This document shows positions 14,668 to 20,417 of a stretch of 20,417 nucleotides of DNA, piece after piece. Source of the stretch: Hyphomicrobiales bacterium (GTDB taxonomy: Bacteria > Pseudomonadota > Alphaproteobacteria > Rhizobiales > Beijerinckiaceae); NCBI GenBank assembly GCA_025363375.1, contig JANYDZ010000148.1, forward strand, positions 1-20,417, given 5' to 3'. A program made the translations under genes and the position numbers. The notes beneath the pieces were generated by a model that saw only the letters and a list, made by a program, of their open reading frames with translations, made no database searches and was not told the DNA's origin. How positions within the stretch are numbered: position 1 is the first letter of the stretch; each line of letters begins with the position of its first letter.

Positions 14668-14738
14668 GGCGGATCAAGTTGGCTGGGAACACCAGCCACC
14701 GGAGCGGTCCTTGAATCAGGAGCGCTTTGCAATCCGCC
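14668..14738 (-). ncRNA. Structured rpsB leader: predicted three-way junction RNA element
   Basis: Read on the minus strand, the closing stem P1 pairs GGCGGAT (14738-14732) with ATCCGCC (14674-14668), extendable by U-G and G-U pairs. P2 pairs AGCG-C-TCCT with AGGA-C-CGCT (14726-14703; six-base loop, one symmetric C-C mismatch). P3 pairs TGGCTGG with CCAGCCA (14698-14680; five-base loop). All three fit together without overlap as a three-way junction ending 22 bases before the GGAG-preceded start. S2 is known to repress its own rpsB-tsf mRNA through leader structure in E. coli, so an S2-binding regulatory leader is the obvious hypothesis. The pairing is seen directly; the function is inferred. 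The rest of the 345-base gap between rpsB and the divergent regulator gene (14643-14987) holds the promoters and inverted repeat listed separately. Confidence 0.6.
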
Positions 14739-14754
14739 TGTGGGATGGCCGGGG

Positions 14755-14781
14755 CTTACAGGAGGCGGAGATTGGATGCAA
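14755..14781 (-). promoter_or_regulatory. Candidate rpsB-tsf promoter
   Basis: On the minus strand TTGCAT (14781-14776) and TGTAAG (14760-14755) are separated by 15 bases. Transcription would begin near 14748, about ten bases before the P1 stem of the leader, giving a leader of roughly 105 bases. The spacing is slightly short, but the fit with the folded element supports it. Confidence 0.4.
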
Positions 14782-14834
14782 GGGGTACATCGCCTCTTTA
14801 AATTCTTAACATTGGCATGCCGGGCCCGCGGACT

Positions 14835-14854
14835 GGTCGAGGCCGAAATCGACC
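14835..14854. promoter_or_regulatory. Inverted repeat GGTCGA-N8-TCGACC, possible operator
   Basis: Perfect 6-bp arms (14835-14840 and 14849-14854) are separated by eight bases. The site lies 26 bases upstream of the -35 hexamer of the regulator gene and upstream of the rpsB promoter on the other strand. This is a suitable position for autoregulation by the adjacent LuxR-type protein. No binding specificity can be assigned. Confidence 0.35.
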
Positions 14855-14880
14855 TTCTCCCCCGTTTGGAGGATGGACAC

Positions 14881-14908
14881 TTGACCTTGGCGGGTTTCGG
14901 CATAAGAT
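14881..14908 (+). promoter_or_regulatory. Candidate sigma-70 promoter for the 14988 regulator gene
   Basis: TTGACC (14881-14886, five of six consensus) and TAAGAT (14903-14908, four of six) are separated by 16 bases. The predicted start near 14915 leaves a leader of about 70 bases before the ATG at 14988. Confidence 0.5.
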
Positions 14909-14987
14909 TTATCACCCTACTCAAAAAATGCATTTATCCGAGCAAACTGGTCCGGGGGGCCAAATCAGGAAAGGGCCGACGATTTCC

Positions 14988-16106
14988 ATGGAACTCGAAC
15001 GATTTTCGTCGGTGCTGGAATCCATCTACGATTGCTCCTTCGATCCGGGCCTGTGGCCACAGACGATGGCGGAAATTGCCGCCTATCTGAACAGCAGCAC
15101 CGCGCGCCTGTTCCTGTTCAACAACAACCCCGGCAGGGAAGGCTTTGGCTCGAGCGTTGGCCTCGATTCAGGCTTCAACGAGCAATTCGACAAAGATCTC
15201 GAAACCCTCAATTCCATCAAATACGGTTTTATCGTCGCCCATCTCGATCACGCCCTGACCCTTGATGAAATTCTCGGCGCGAATGGCGGGCGGGACGTCA
15301 ACGGCAACGAGGCTTTTGACAATCGCTACTACAAGGACTGGATGGTCCCGCGCGGCTATCACGACGCGATGGCGGCGTTGATTGTGAAAAACGTCCGGCA
15401 TTTCGGTGGTCTGGCGATGACGCGCAGTCTGGGTCAGCCGCGCTTCGCCGACGGCGACCGCGAAAAAATCCGTCTGCTGGCGCCGCATATCCGGCGCGCC
15501 CTTACGATCTCCAGCATGATCGACCAGAAGACGATCGAACGAAACCGGCTGGCCGATGTGATCGATGCGCTCGTGTCGCCGGTCGTGATCGTCGATCAAC
15601 GCGGTCAGATCATACATGTCAACGCAACCGCCGGCGCGCTTCTGGCCGCCGCCGACACAGTGCGCGTCATGAGCGGCGTCCTGACGGCGGCGCATTCGGA
15701 AAGCCGCAAGACCCTGGCGCAAGCGATCGGCGAAGGAATTTCGGCGTCCCTGCCCTTGCGCAAGCAGGCGGGCGGCGATCTTATCGCTTCCCTCATGCCC
15801 CTGAGCCACGCGTCAAACGGGCGCCAACGTTCGACTCCCCACACGGCAATCTTTTTTCACGATCTCGATCGCGAAGTGCAATTGCCGGGCGAAGCCCTCG
15901 CCAAATTGTACAAGCTGACGGGCGCTGAGCTGCGGCTGCTGCTGGCGCTAGCCCAAGGCGCCTCGCTGCAGGATATTTCGGACCGATCCGGCGCCGCGCT
16001 TGGCACCGTCAGATCGCACCTCAAAAGCCTGTTCGCGAAAACCGGGAAATCGCGCCAGTCCGAACTCGTACAACTCGCGTTGATGGCGGCTTCGCCGATG
16101 CAATGA
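14988..16106 (+). CDS. LuxR-type helix-turn-helix transcriptional regulator with PAS-like sensor region
   Basis: The 372-residue cytoplasmic protein has a C-terminal LuxR/GerE-type DNA-binding domain (about 310-367: LTGAELRLLLALAQGASLQD, then ISDRSGAALGTVRSHLKSLF as the helix-turn-helix, and AKTGKSRQSELV). Before it is a long sensory part: an N-terminal alpha/beta region of about 180 residues and a PAS-like start (RLADVIDALVSPVVIVDQRG, then IIHVNATA, about 187-214). This layout is frequent among uncharacterised alphaproteobacterial regulators; the signal is unknown. ATG 14988 was chosen because it follows AGGAAAGGG and a recognisable promoter; an in-frame ATG at 14928 lacks a ribosome-binding site. 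The second LuxR-type gene follows on the same strand 155 bases later, and rpsB is divergent upstream. Confidence 0.82.
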   Translation: MELERFSSVLESIYDCSFDPGLWPQTMAEIAAYLNSSTARLFLFNNNPGREGFGSSVGLDSGFNEQFDKDLETLNSIKYGFIVAHLDHALTLDEILGANGGRDVNGNEAFDNRYYKDWMVPRGYHDAMAALIVKNVRHFGGLAMTRSLGQPRFADGDREKIRLLAPHIRRALTISSMIDQKTIERNRLADVIDALVSPVVIVDQRGQIIHVNATAGALLAAADTVRVMSGVLTAAHSESRKTLAQAIGEGISASLPLRKQAGGDLIASLMPLSHASNGRQRSTPHTAIFFHDLDREVQLPGEALAKLYKLTGAELRLLLALAQGASLQDISDRSGAALGTVRSHLKSLFAKTGKSRQSELVQLALMAASPMQ

Positions 16107-16164
16107 CGTTTTTATAAAATGACCATCAGGATTGTTCAGATGCGCTTTGTAAAATTCCCCCTTT

Positions 16165-16188
16165 GGGCGCGCGCGAAGCGTCGCGCCC
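16165..16188. other. Strong hairpin between the two LuxR-type genes
   Basis: GGGCGCG (16165-16171) and CGCGCCC (16182-16188) pair perfectly around a 10-base loop, 58 bases after the first regulator's stop codon. The arms are pure G/C, but no T run follows on either strand. It may be a weak terminator separating the two genes, or an operator. The gap also contains an imperfect palindrome closer to the second gene. Confidence 0.4.
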
Positions 16189-16229
16189 CGGCTAAACCTT
16201 CGCCTTGGGATGCGAATATTTGAAACGCA

Positions 16230-16245
16230 GGCGCGTTGATGCGCC
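16230..16245. promoter_or_regulatory. Palindromic site GGCGC-N6-GCGCC upstream of the second regulator
   Basis: The 16-base imperfect palindrome (five-base arms) lies 16 bases upstream of the ATG at 16262. It is about the size and position of a lux-box-like repressor site overlapping the leader. GC-rich sequence makes short GC palindromes fairly common by chance. Confidence 0.25.
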
Positions 16246-16261
16246 ATAACAGGCGGTCGCA

Positions 16262-16963
16262 ATGACTTCGGGTTTTGATGCGCTCAAGCAATGCAATTCA
16301 ATTGATGAACTGATAACGATCTTTCGCGCCGAGATCGCGCGCGAAGGTTTCACGGCTTCGGCATGCGGAGCATTCATCCCCACGGAAACGGGACCTGAAA
16401 ACTATTTTTTCTTTGTCGACTGGCCCGAAGCCTGGCGCAAATTGTACGCGGAACGCAATTTCGTCGCCCACGACTATACCGTCGCCGAAGCGCGCCAGCG
16501 CATTTCCCCTTTCACCTGGCTTGAGGCAAAGGCGACGCGCACGCTGTCGCCGGCCGAACGCGAATTGTGGAATACAGCCAATTCCTGGGGTTGGGGAGAC
16601 GGGTTTTCCGTGCCGATCCATGGTCCCGGCGGCTATTTCGGACTGGTCGCCATGGCCGGCGGCGTCCGCGCGCTGGGGGATGATTTACGCCGCCACCTGC
16701 ATATGCTGGCGCTGGCGGCGCACGACCGCTGCCGCACACTGAAAGGCATGGCGTCGGCGGTACAACCCCCCTACGCCTTGACCGCGCGCGAACTCGAATG
16801 CATGCGCTGGGTCGCTGCGGGCAACACCGATGTCGAGATCGGCGCAATCTTGGGACTGTCGGCGACAACTGTGAAATCCCACGTCGACGGCGCCCGCAAG
16901 AAGCTGGACGCCCGCACAAGAGCGCACGCCGTGGCGCGCATGGTGCTGTGCGGGCTGGCGTGA
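16262..16963 (+). CDS. LuxR-family regulator with autoinducer-binding-type domain (LuxR solo)
   Basis: The 233-residue length is that of quorum-sensing LuxR/TraR proteins. The N-terminal domain keeps the classic ligand-pocket residues at nearly TraR spacing: W58 (TraR W57), Y62 (Y61), D71 (D70), W86 (W85) and G114 (G113), with Tyr in place of the Pro that usually follows the Asp. The C-terminal GerE-type helix-turn-helix spans about 172-230: LTARELECMRWVAAGNTDVE, then IGAILGLSATTVKSHV, with E177, M181 (usually Leu) and G187. The protein should bind an acyl-homoserine lactone or similar molecule and then DNA. No luxI synthase gene lies in the window, so it is a solo candidate. AGGCGG precedes the ATG at 16262. 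Confidence 0.85.
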   Translation: MTSGFDALKQCNSIDELITIFRAEIAREGFTASACGAFIPTETGPENYFFFVDWPEAWRKLYAERNFVAHDYTVAEARQRISPFTWLEAKATRTLSPAERELWNTANSWGWGDGFSVPIHGPGGYFGLVAMAGGVRALGDDLRRHLHMLALAAHDRCRTLKGMASAVQPPYALTARELECMRWVAAGNTDVEIGAILGLSATTVKSHVDGARKKLDARTRAHAVARMVLCGLA

Positions 16964-16997
16964 GAGCGGATGGCCACGCCAATAAGCGCGAAGCGGC

Positions 16998-17016
16998 GTT
17001 CACCTGGGGCGTGAAC
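16998..17016. promoter_or_regulatory. 19-bp inverted repeat GTTCAC-N7-GTGAAC
   Basis: Perfect six-base arms (16998-17003 and 17011-17016) surround CTGGGGC, 34 bases after the LuxR-solo stop codon. There is no T run, so it is a poor terminator. Its overall length is close to that of lux/tra-box dyads, but no target gene starts immediately after it. Confidence 0.35.
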
Positions 17017-17306
17017 AATCGGCGTTTCACAGCCTTCTTCAAACAGTCCGGCGGGCAATTTGGCGGTTTTGACGGGCGCGCCGATGATTCTCGCGCGACC
17101 CTTTGAACGGGGGCGCTATCCGCCTTGTCGGCCCGGCAAGACTAACCCGTCGCCATCTTCCGCAAGGCCTGAGCGCCTCATGTCCGCGTTACGACGAGGC
17201 GTCTGGCGCCCTGCTACCCCGTGCATTTCTCGGCGAAAGCCATAGCAACGCTTGAAAGCGCGATGGAAAATCGAGAGATGCCGCACAAAATCATGTCCGA
17301 AGCCTA

Positions 17307-17335
17307 GTGACGCAACGGCCTGACTTTTGTATAAG
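17307..17335 (+). promoter_or_regulatory. Candidate sigma-70 promoter for cvpA-purF
   Basis: GTGACG (17307-17312, four of six) and TATAAG (17330-17335, five of six) are separated by the optimal 17 bases. The predicted leader to the cvpA ATG is about 57 bases. Confidence 0.5.
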
Positions 17336-17398
17336 CGCGCGGTTGCGCGGGGCTGAATCCCGTTGATGCGACCGTTTTTGGCGTGATGAGGCCCCTGC

Positions 17399-18133
17399 AT
17401 GCCGTCCTATCTCGATCTCGCGCTGATCGCTGTCGTCCTGATCTCGGCCCTCCTTTCGATGCTGCGCGGCTTCACGCGGGAAGTGCTCGCCATCGTCTCC
17501 TGGGCGATGGCGGCGGCCGCCGCCTATTATTTTCACCCCGTCGGCGTGCCTTATATTCATCCGCAATATCTGGCGAAAATTGAATATGCGCGGATCGCCT
17601 CGGCGACGGCGATCTTCTTCGCCACGCTGATTGTCGTTTCGATCATCACCGTGAAGATTTCGGACATGATCCTCGATTCCAAGATCGGAGCGCTCGACCG
17701 CTCGCTCGGCTTTCTTTTCGGAGCGGGCCGCGGCTACCTGCTCGCCGTGATCGCGTTTCTGTTTTTCGCCTGGCTGGTGCCCGAGAAGAATTATCCGACC
17801 TGGGTGCAGAATTCCAAGACACGCAGCTGGCTGGAGGCGACGGGCTCCTCCTTGCAGGCCATGCTGCCGGATAATCTGGGAGCAAGCATTTCCGAAAGGT
17901 TCAAAAAGCAAAAAGGCGACGAAGCGCCGCCGGACGCCGATCCGGAAAAATCCGCGCCCGCCGCGCCGACTCCGCCCCTGCGGCCTGGACAGCGCAGTGA
18001 AGCGCCTGCGCCTGGCGCGGCGGCGCCCGTCGCGGCGCAGGCGCCCCGCGCGGCCCCTGTCCCCGCCCGGCCAACTGAACCACAATCGATCGAAGCGCTG
18101 ATTCAACAGGGGACACAGACGCAAAGGCGCTGA
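17399..18133 (+). CDS. cvpA: CvpA family inner-membrane protein
   Basis: CvpA proteins are four-helix inner-membrane proteins named for colicin V production and linked to envelope homeostasis; the molecular role is not settled. The 244-residue protein has helices at about residues 5-20, 27-45, 63-84 and 106-124. The family segment with LRGFTREVLAIVSW after helix 1 and the GALDRSLGFLFGAGRGYLLA block are both present. From about residue 180 on it has a long Ala/Pro-rich, probably cytoplasmic tail (PAAPTPPLRP and similar), typical of alphaproteobacterial CvpA. ATG at 17399 follows a GATGAGG site. purF lies downstream on the same strand, the classic cvpA-purF pairing, although 96 bases separate them here. 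Confidence 0.88.
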   Translation: MPSYLDLALIAVVLISALLSMLRGFTREVLAIVSWAMAAAAAYYFHPVGVPYIHPQYLAKIEYARIASATAIFFATLIVVSIITVKISDMILDSKIGALDRSLGFLFGAGRGYLLAVIAFLFFAWLVPEKNYPTWVQNSKTRSWLEATGSSLQAMLPDNLGASISERFKKQKGDEAPPDADPEKSAPAAPTPPLRPGQRSEAPAPGAAAPVAAQAPRAAPVPARPTEPQSIEALIQQGTQTQRR

Positions 18134-18154
18134 ACCATCGCAAGCGACGGCCCG

Positions 18155-18172
18155 ATTGTGCCACAATATTGT
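18155..18172. promoter_or_regulatory. Overlapping palindromes between cvpA and purF
   Basis: ATTGT-GCC-ACAAT (18155-18167) overlaps the perfect ten-base palindrome ACAATATTGT (18163-18172). This AT-rich symmetrical patch lies about 58 bases before the purF ATG in GC-rich surroundings. It could be an operator or an internal promoter region for purF; it does not resemble the enterobacterial PurR box. Confidence 0.35.
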
Positions 18173-18229
18173 TGCATGCGAGTCGCCGCCGGTTCACATG
18201 TAAGTTGCAGCAGGCAGCGGAGAGCCCCC

Positions 18230-19792
18230 ATGAACCACCCGAATCGTTCCGCGATGACCGGTGGGTTGCTGCGCGATACATCCGATCCCGTTACAAGCGA
18301 TCCCGACATGAACGATCCCCAGACGATCGACGGAGACCTCGACGCCGACCGCCTGCACGAGGAATGCGGCGTTTTCGGCATTTTCGGCCATCCCGACGCC
18401 GCCGCCATTACAGCGCTCGGCCTGCACGCCCTGCAGCACCGGGGCCAGGAGGCGGCGGGCATTGTCGCCTTTGACGGAAATCGCTTCCACAGCGAGCGGC
18501 GGCTCGGTCTTGTCGGCGACAATTTCTCGTCGCACGGCGCCATCGAGCGCTTGCCGGGCCATGCCGCAGTCGGGCATGTGCGCTATTCCACAGCGGGCGG
18601 CACCATCCTGCGCAATGTCCAGCCGCTCTTCGCCGAACTCGATTCGGGCGGCTTTGCCGTCGCCCACAACGGCAATCTCACCAATGGCATAGCGCTGCGG
18701 CGCGAACTCGTGCGTCAGGGCGCCATCTACCAATCGACATCCGACACCGAAGTGGTGCTGCATCTGGTCGCGCGCAGCCGGCGGGGACGTATTCTCGACC
18801 GTTTCATCGAGGCGCTGCGGCAGCTTGAGGGCGCCTATTCGCTGGTTGCGCTGACCAACAAAAAGCTCATCGGCGTGCGCGATCCCCTCGGCATTCGCCC
18901 GCTGGTGCTGGGCGAACTCGACGGACATTATATCCTGGCGTCGGAGACCTGCGCGCTCGACATTATCGGCGCGCGTTTCGTGCGCGACATCGAGAATGGC
19001 GAAGTCGTGGTGATTTCGGAAAAGACTGCGGAGAACCCGACCGGGATCGAATCGCACAAACCGTTCCCGCCGATGCCGATGCGGCCTTGCATCTTCGAAT
19101 ATATCTACTTTTCGCGGCCCGATTCCATTGTGCACGGCAGACATGTCTATGACGTGCGCAAAAAAATGGGCGCTCAACTCGCGCGTGAAACCCCTGTAAA
19201 CGCGGAAGTGATCGTGCCGGTGCCCGATTCCGGCGTGCCCGCCGCCATCGGTTTCTCGCAGGAATCGGGAATTCCTTTCGAACTCGGCATCGTGCGCAAC
19301 CATTATGTCGGGCGCACGTTCATCCAGCCGCGCCAGTCGGTGCGCGAACTCGGCGTGCGCATGAAGCACAGCGCCAATCGTTCCGTCGTCGCCGGCAAGC
19401 GCATCGTGCTGATCGACGATTCCATCGTGCGCGGCACAACGTCGCTGAAAATCGTGCAGATGATGCGTGAAGCCGGGGCAAAGGAAGTGCATTTCCGCAT
19501 CTCCTCGCCGCCGATCACGCATCCGGATTACTACGGGATTGACACGCCGCGCCGCGAAAAGCTGCTGGCGGCGACCCATTCGCTTGAAGAAATGCGCAAA
19601 TACATCGGCTGCGACTCGCTGGCGTTCCTTTCTGTCGACGGCATCTACCGTGCGATTGTCGGCGAAGTCCGCAATCCCGCCCGTCCGCAATTCACCGACC
19701 ATTGTTTTACGGGCGACTATCCAACCCACTTGACCGACCTCAACGACGAACCGGGACGGCGGCAATTGTCGTTGTTGGCGGAGACGGCGTGA
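18230..19792 (+). CDS. purF: Amidophosphoribosyltransferase
   Basis: PurF catalyses the first committed step of purine synthesis: PRPP plus glutamine gives phosphoribosylamine. The N-terminal Ntn-type glutaminase domain begins at the nucleophile Cys in LHEECGVFGIFG, which must be exposed by removal of a propeptide. It then shows LHALQHRGQEAAGI, GHVRYST and AHNGNLTN. The phosphoribosyltransferase domain has the PRPP loop VLIDDSIVRGTTS (about 393-405) and the C-terminal Cys-containing block ATHSLEEMRKYIGCDSLAFL. From the ATG at 18230, preceded by GGAG, the protein is 520 residues with a 45-residue propeptide. Starting at the ATG at 18308 would leave 19 residues, closer to usual, but with a poor ribosome-binding site. 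The 45-residue segment holds a threefold 15-base repeat (DP-containing pentapeptides). Confidence 0.95.
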   Translation: MNHPNRSAMTGGLLRDTSDPVTSDPDMNDPQTIDGDLDADRLHEECGVFGIFGHPDAAAITALGLHALQHRGQEAAGIVAFDGNRFHSERRLGLVGDNFSSHGAIERLPGHAAVGHVRYSTAGGTILRNVQPLFAELDSGGFAVAHNGNLTNGIALRRELVRQGAIYQSTSDTEVVLHLVARSRRGRILDRFIEALRQLEGAYSLVALTNKKLIGVRDPLGIRPLVLGELDGHYILASETCALDIIGARFVRDIENGEVVVISEKTAENPTGIESHKPFPPMPMRPCIFEYIYFSRPDSIVHGRHVYDVRKKMGAQLARETPVNAEVIVPVPDSGVPAAIGFSQESGIPFELGIVRNHYVGRTFIQPRQSVRELGVRMKHSANRSVVAGKRIVLIDDSIVRGTTSLKIVQMMREAGAKEVHFRISSPPITHPDYYGIDTPRREKLLAATHSLEEMRKYIGCDSLAFLSVDGIYRAIVGEVRNPARPQFTDHCFTGDYPTHLTDLNDEPGRRQLSLLAETA

Positions 19793-19823
19793 CGCCGGCA
19801 ACGACGGGCGGCGGCGGCGGCAA

Positions 19824-19847
19824 GTCTCAAGGCTTGTCTCAAGGCTT
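19824..19847 (+). repeat. Perfect 12-bp tandem duplication downstream of purF
   Basis: GTCTCAAGGCTT is repeated directly (19824-19835 and 19836-19847), and each copy contains the CAAG-G-CTTG palindrome. A CAAG precedes the first copy, so alternative small hairpins can form. It lies 31 bases after the purF stop codon and about 85 bases before the next gene. It may be part of a terminator region; no T run is visible. Confidence 0.8.
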
Positions 19848-19931
19848 GCGGGCGCGGCTTGATCGGCGGTAAAGTGCGCCTTGTTGAAGCTGCTGCACAA
19901 CCACGCGACAGCGCCGCCCGGGGAAACACGC

Positions 19932-20399
19932 ATGAAAACGCCCTTGTTCGCTTTCGCCTTGTTCACAACGCCGTTGATGGCGTGCGGCGCGTCGGCCCAG
20001 GAAGCCCCCAAACTTTTCTTTGAAGGCGATATGGTGCGCGGCAACGGACCCACGGCGCAAGGCCCGGGCTGCGTGCTCAACAATCTGTTCAAGCGCGGCG
20101 AAACCGTGATTTTCCGGCTCCGGGTGCTCGACCCCAGGACCGGCGCGAATCTCGACGAAAAGGGCGTGAAAAACCTGACGCTTGAACTCTCCAACGGCGA
20201 AAAATTCGCGATGAATTTTCATGGCCATCCGCCGAAAGAGCCGGGCGACTGGTTTTGGGTCGCCGGCTGGCCGATCCCCGCGGAACAGCCTACGGGCAGT
20301 CTTACCTACAAGGTGACGGCGACGACGCTGGCAGGCGAAACCCTGGTGTGGAAGCCATTCAACGTGAAGCCGACTCAATTGACCGTTCTGGCGAATTGA
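19932..20399 (+). CDS. Small exported protein of unknown function
   Basis: I do not recognise the family. The 155-residue product starts at ATG 19932, chosen because it begins a signal peptide (MKTPLFAFALFTTPLMACGA, cleavage probably after ASA at about residue 23). A Cys inside the signal (LMAC) is a poor lipobox match, so lipidation is unlikely but possible. The mature part looks all-beta, possibly an Ig-like domain: alternating segments such as FFEGDMVRGNG, VIFRLRVLDPRTG and LTLELSNGEKFAMNFHGH, then GDWFWVAGWPIP and GSLTYKVTATT. One Cys remains in the mature chain (GPGCVLNN). The mix suggests a periplasmic binding or accessory subunit, perhaps acting with a product of the next gene, whose possible ATG lies just before the window edge. 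Confidence 0.7.
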   Translation: MKTPLFAFALFTTPLMACGASAQEAPKLFFEGDMVRGNGPTAQGPGCVLNNLFKRGETVIFRLRVLDPRTGANLDEKGVKNLTLELSNGEKFAMNFHGHPPKEPGDWFWVAGWPIPAEQPTGSLTYKVTATTLAGETLVWKPFNVKPTQLTVLAN

Positions 20400-20417
20400 G
20401 CCGGTCATGATCAAGCT

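Larger units (their letters stand above)
16964..17398. other. 435-base intergenic region between the second LuxR gene and cvpA
   Basis: No reading frame here has a convincing start site or protein-like composition, and I see no tRNA or mobile-element trace. It contains the inverted repeat at 16998-17016 shortly after the regulator gene and the cvpA promoter candidate at 17307-17335. The middle (about 17020-17300) shows nothing I can name. Confidence 0.6.

Noticed and set aside
14643..14933. Upstream in-frame extension of rpsB by 97 codons to an ATG
   Set aside because: The extra residues show no S2 similarity and the DNA there folds as a leader RNA and carries promoters; homologues start at the conserved M-A-L-P motif.
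16165..16188. Rho-independent terminator between the LuxR genes
   Set aside because: The stem is strong, but neither strand has a T run after it, so it was recorded as a hairpin of unknown role.
16964..17398. tRNA or small RNA gene in the 435-base gap before cvpA
   Set aside because: No cloverleaf, T-loop sequence or terminator-ended transcript could be recognised.
18194..20194. A 666-codon open frame on the minus strand opposite purF and beyond
   Set aside because: It covers purF, whose motifs are complete on the plus strand. The antisense product is Arg/His/Asp-rich with no recognisable domain, a common effect of GC-rich codon use.
20407..20417. A possible next gene start (ATG ATC AAG) at the right edge
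   Set aside because: Only three codons are visible and there is no clear ribosome-binding site; it is not enough to call a gene.

Overview
The window is GC-rich (by eye about 60-65%) chromosomal DNA of an alphaproteobacterium, most likely of the order Hyphomicrobiales (Rhizobiales; Bradyrhizobium- or Beijerinckiaceae-like). This rests on bamE lying divergent to a ubiquinol-cytochrome c chaperone gene and a probable DUF177 gene, on an S2 ribosomal protein with the long C-terminal extension typical of these bacteria, on the secG-pyrG and cvpA-purF pairs, and on numerous PF04909 amidohydrolases and orphan solute-binding proteins. The genus is inference.

Layout: (1) 1-1316, cell-envelope and respiration core: start of a probable DUF177/YceD gene (-), cytochrome bc1 assembly chaperone (-), lipoprotein bamE (+). 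(2) 1362-7676, accessory metabolism, mostly single genes in alternating orientation: D-2-hydroxyacid dehydrogenase (-), orphan ABC-type solute-binding protein (+), two paralogous amidohydrolases transcribed divergently (- and +), a Nu-class-like glutathione transferase (-), and a Tat-exported amidohydrolase (+). (3) 7797-9915, core: secG and pyrG (+). (4) 10164-12441, accessory: a TAXI/NMT1-like binding protein without a signal peptide (+) and a fosmidomycin-resistance-type MFS transporter (-). (5) 12585-14642, core: rpsB-tsf operon (-) with a structured leader. (6) 14988-16963, two LuxR-type regulators in tandem (+), the second with an autoinducer-binding-type domain and no luxI in the window. 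(7) 17399-20399, core: cvpA and purF (+), then a small exported protein of unknown function (+).

The housekeeping genes form short conserved pairs separated by blocks of catabolic, transport and regulatory genes. The accessory genes look like metabolism of organic acids or aromatic or cyclic compounds (three metal-dependent hydrolase/decarboxylase-type enzymes, a 2-hydroxyacid dehydrogenase, a GST, two binding proteins), but no complete pathway or transporter is encoded here. The substrates cannot be read from the sequence.

The most distinctive signals are: (a) rpsB, which seems to start at CTG where relatives have ATG, behind a leader that can fold into a three-way junction and is a good candidate for autogenous control; (b) three amidohydrolases that all lack the first histidine of the usual HxH metal motif; (c) a binding protein that seems cytoplasmic; (d) short 12-14 bp tandem duplications that recur in at least five intergenic regions; and (e) several clean inverted repeats next to the LuxR genes and in divergent promoter regions. 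I found no mobile element, CRISPR array, tRNA or rRNA.
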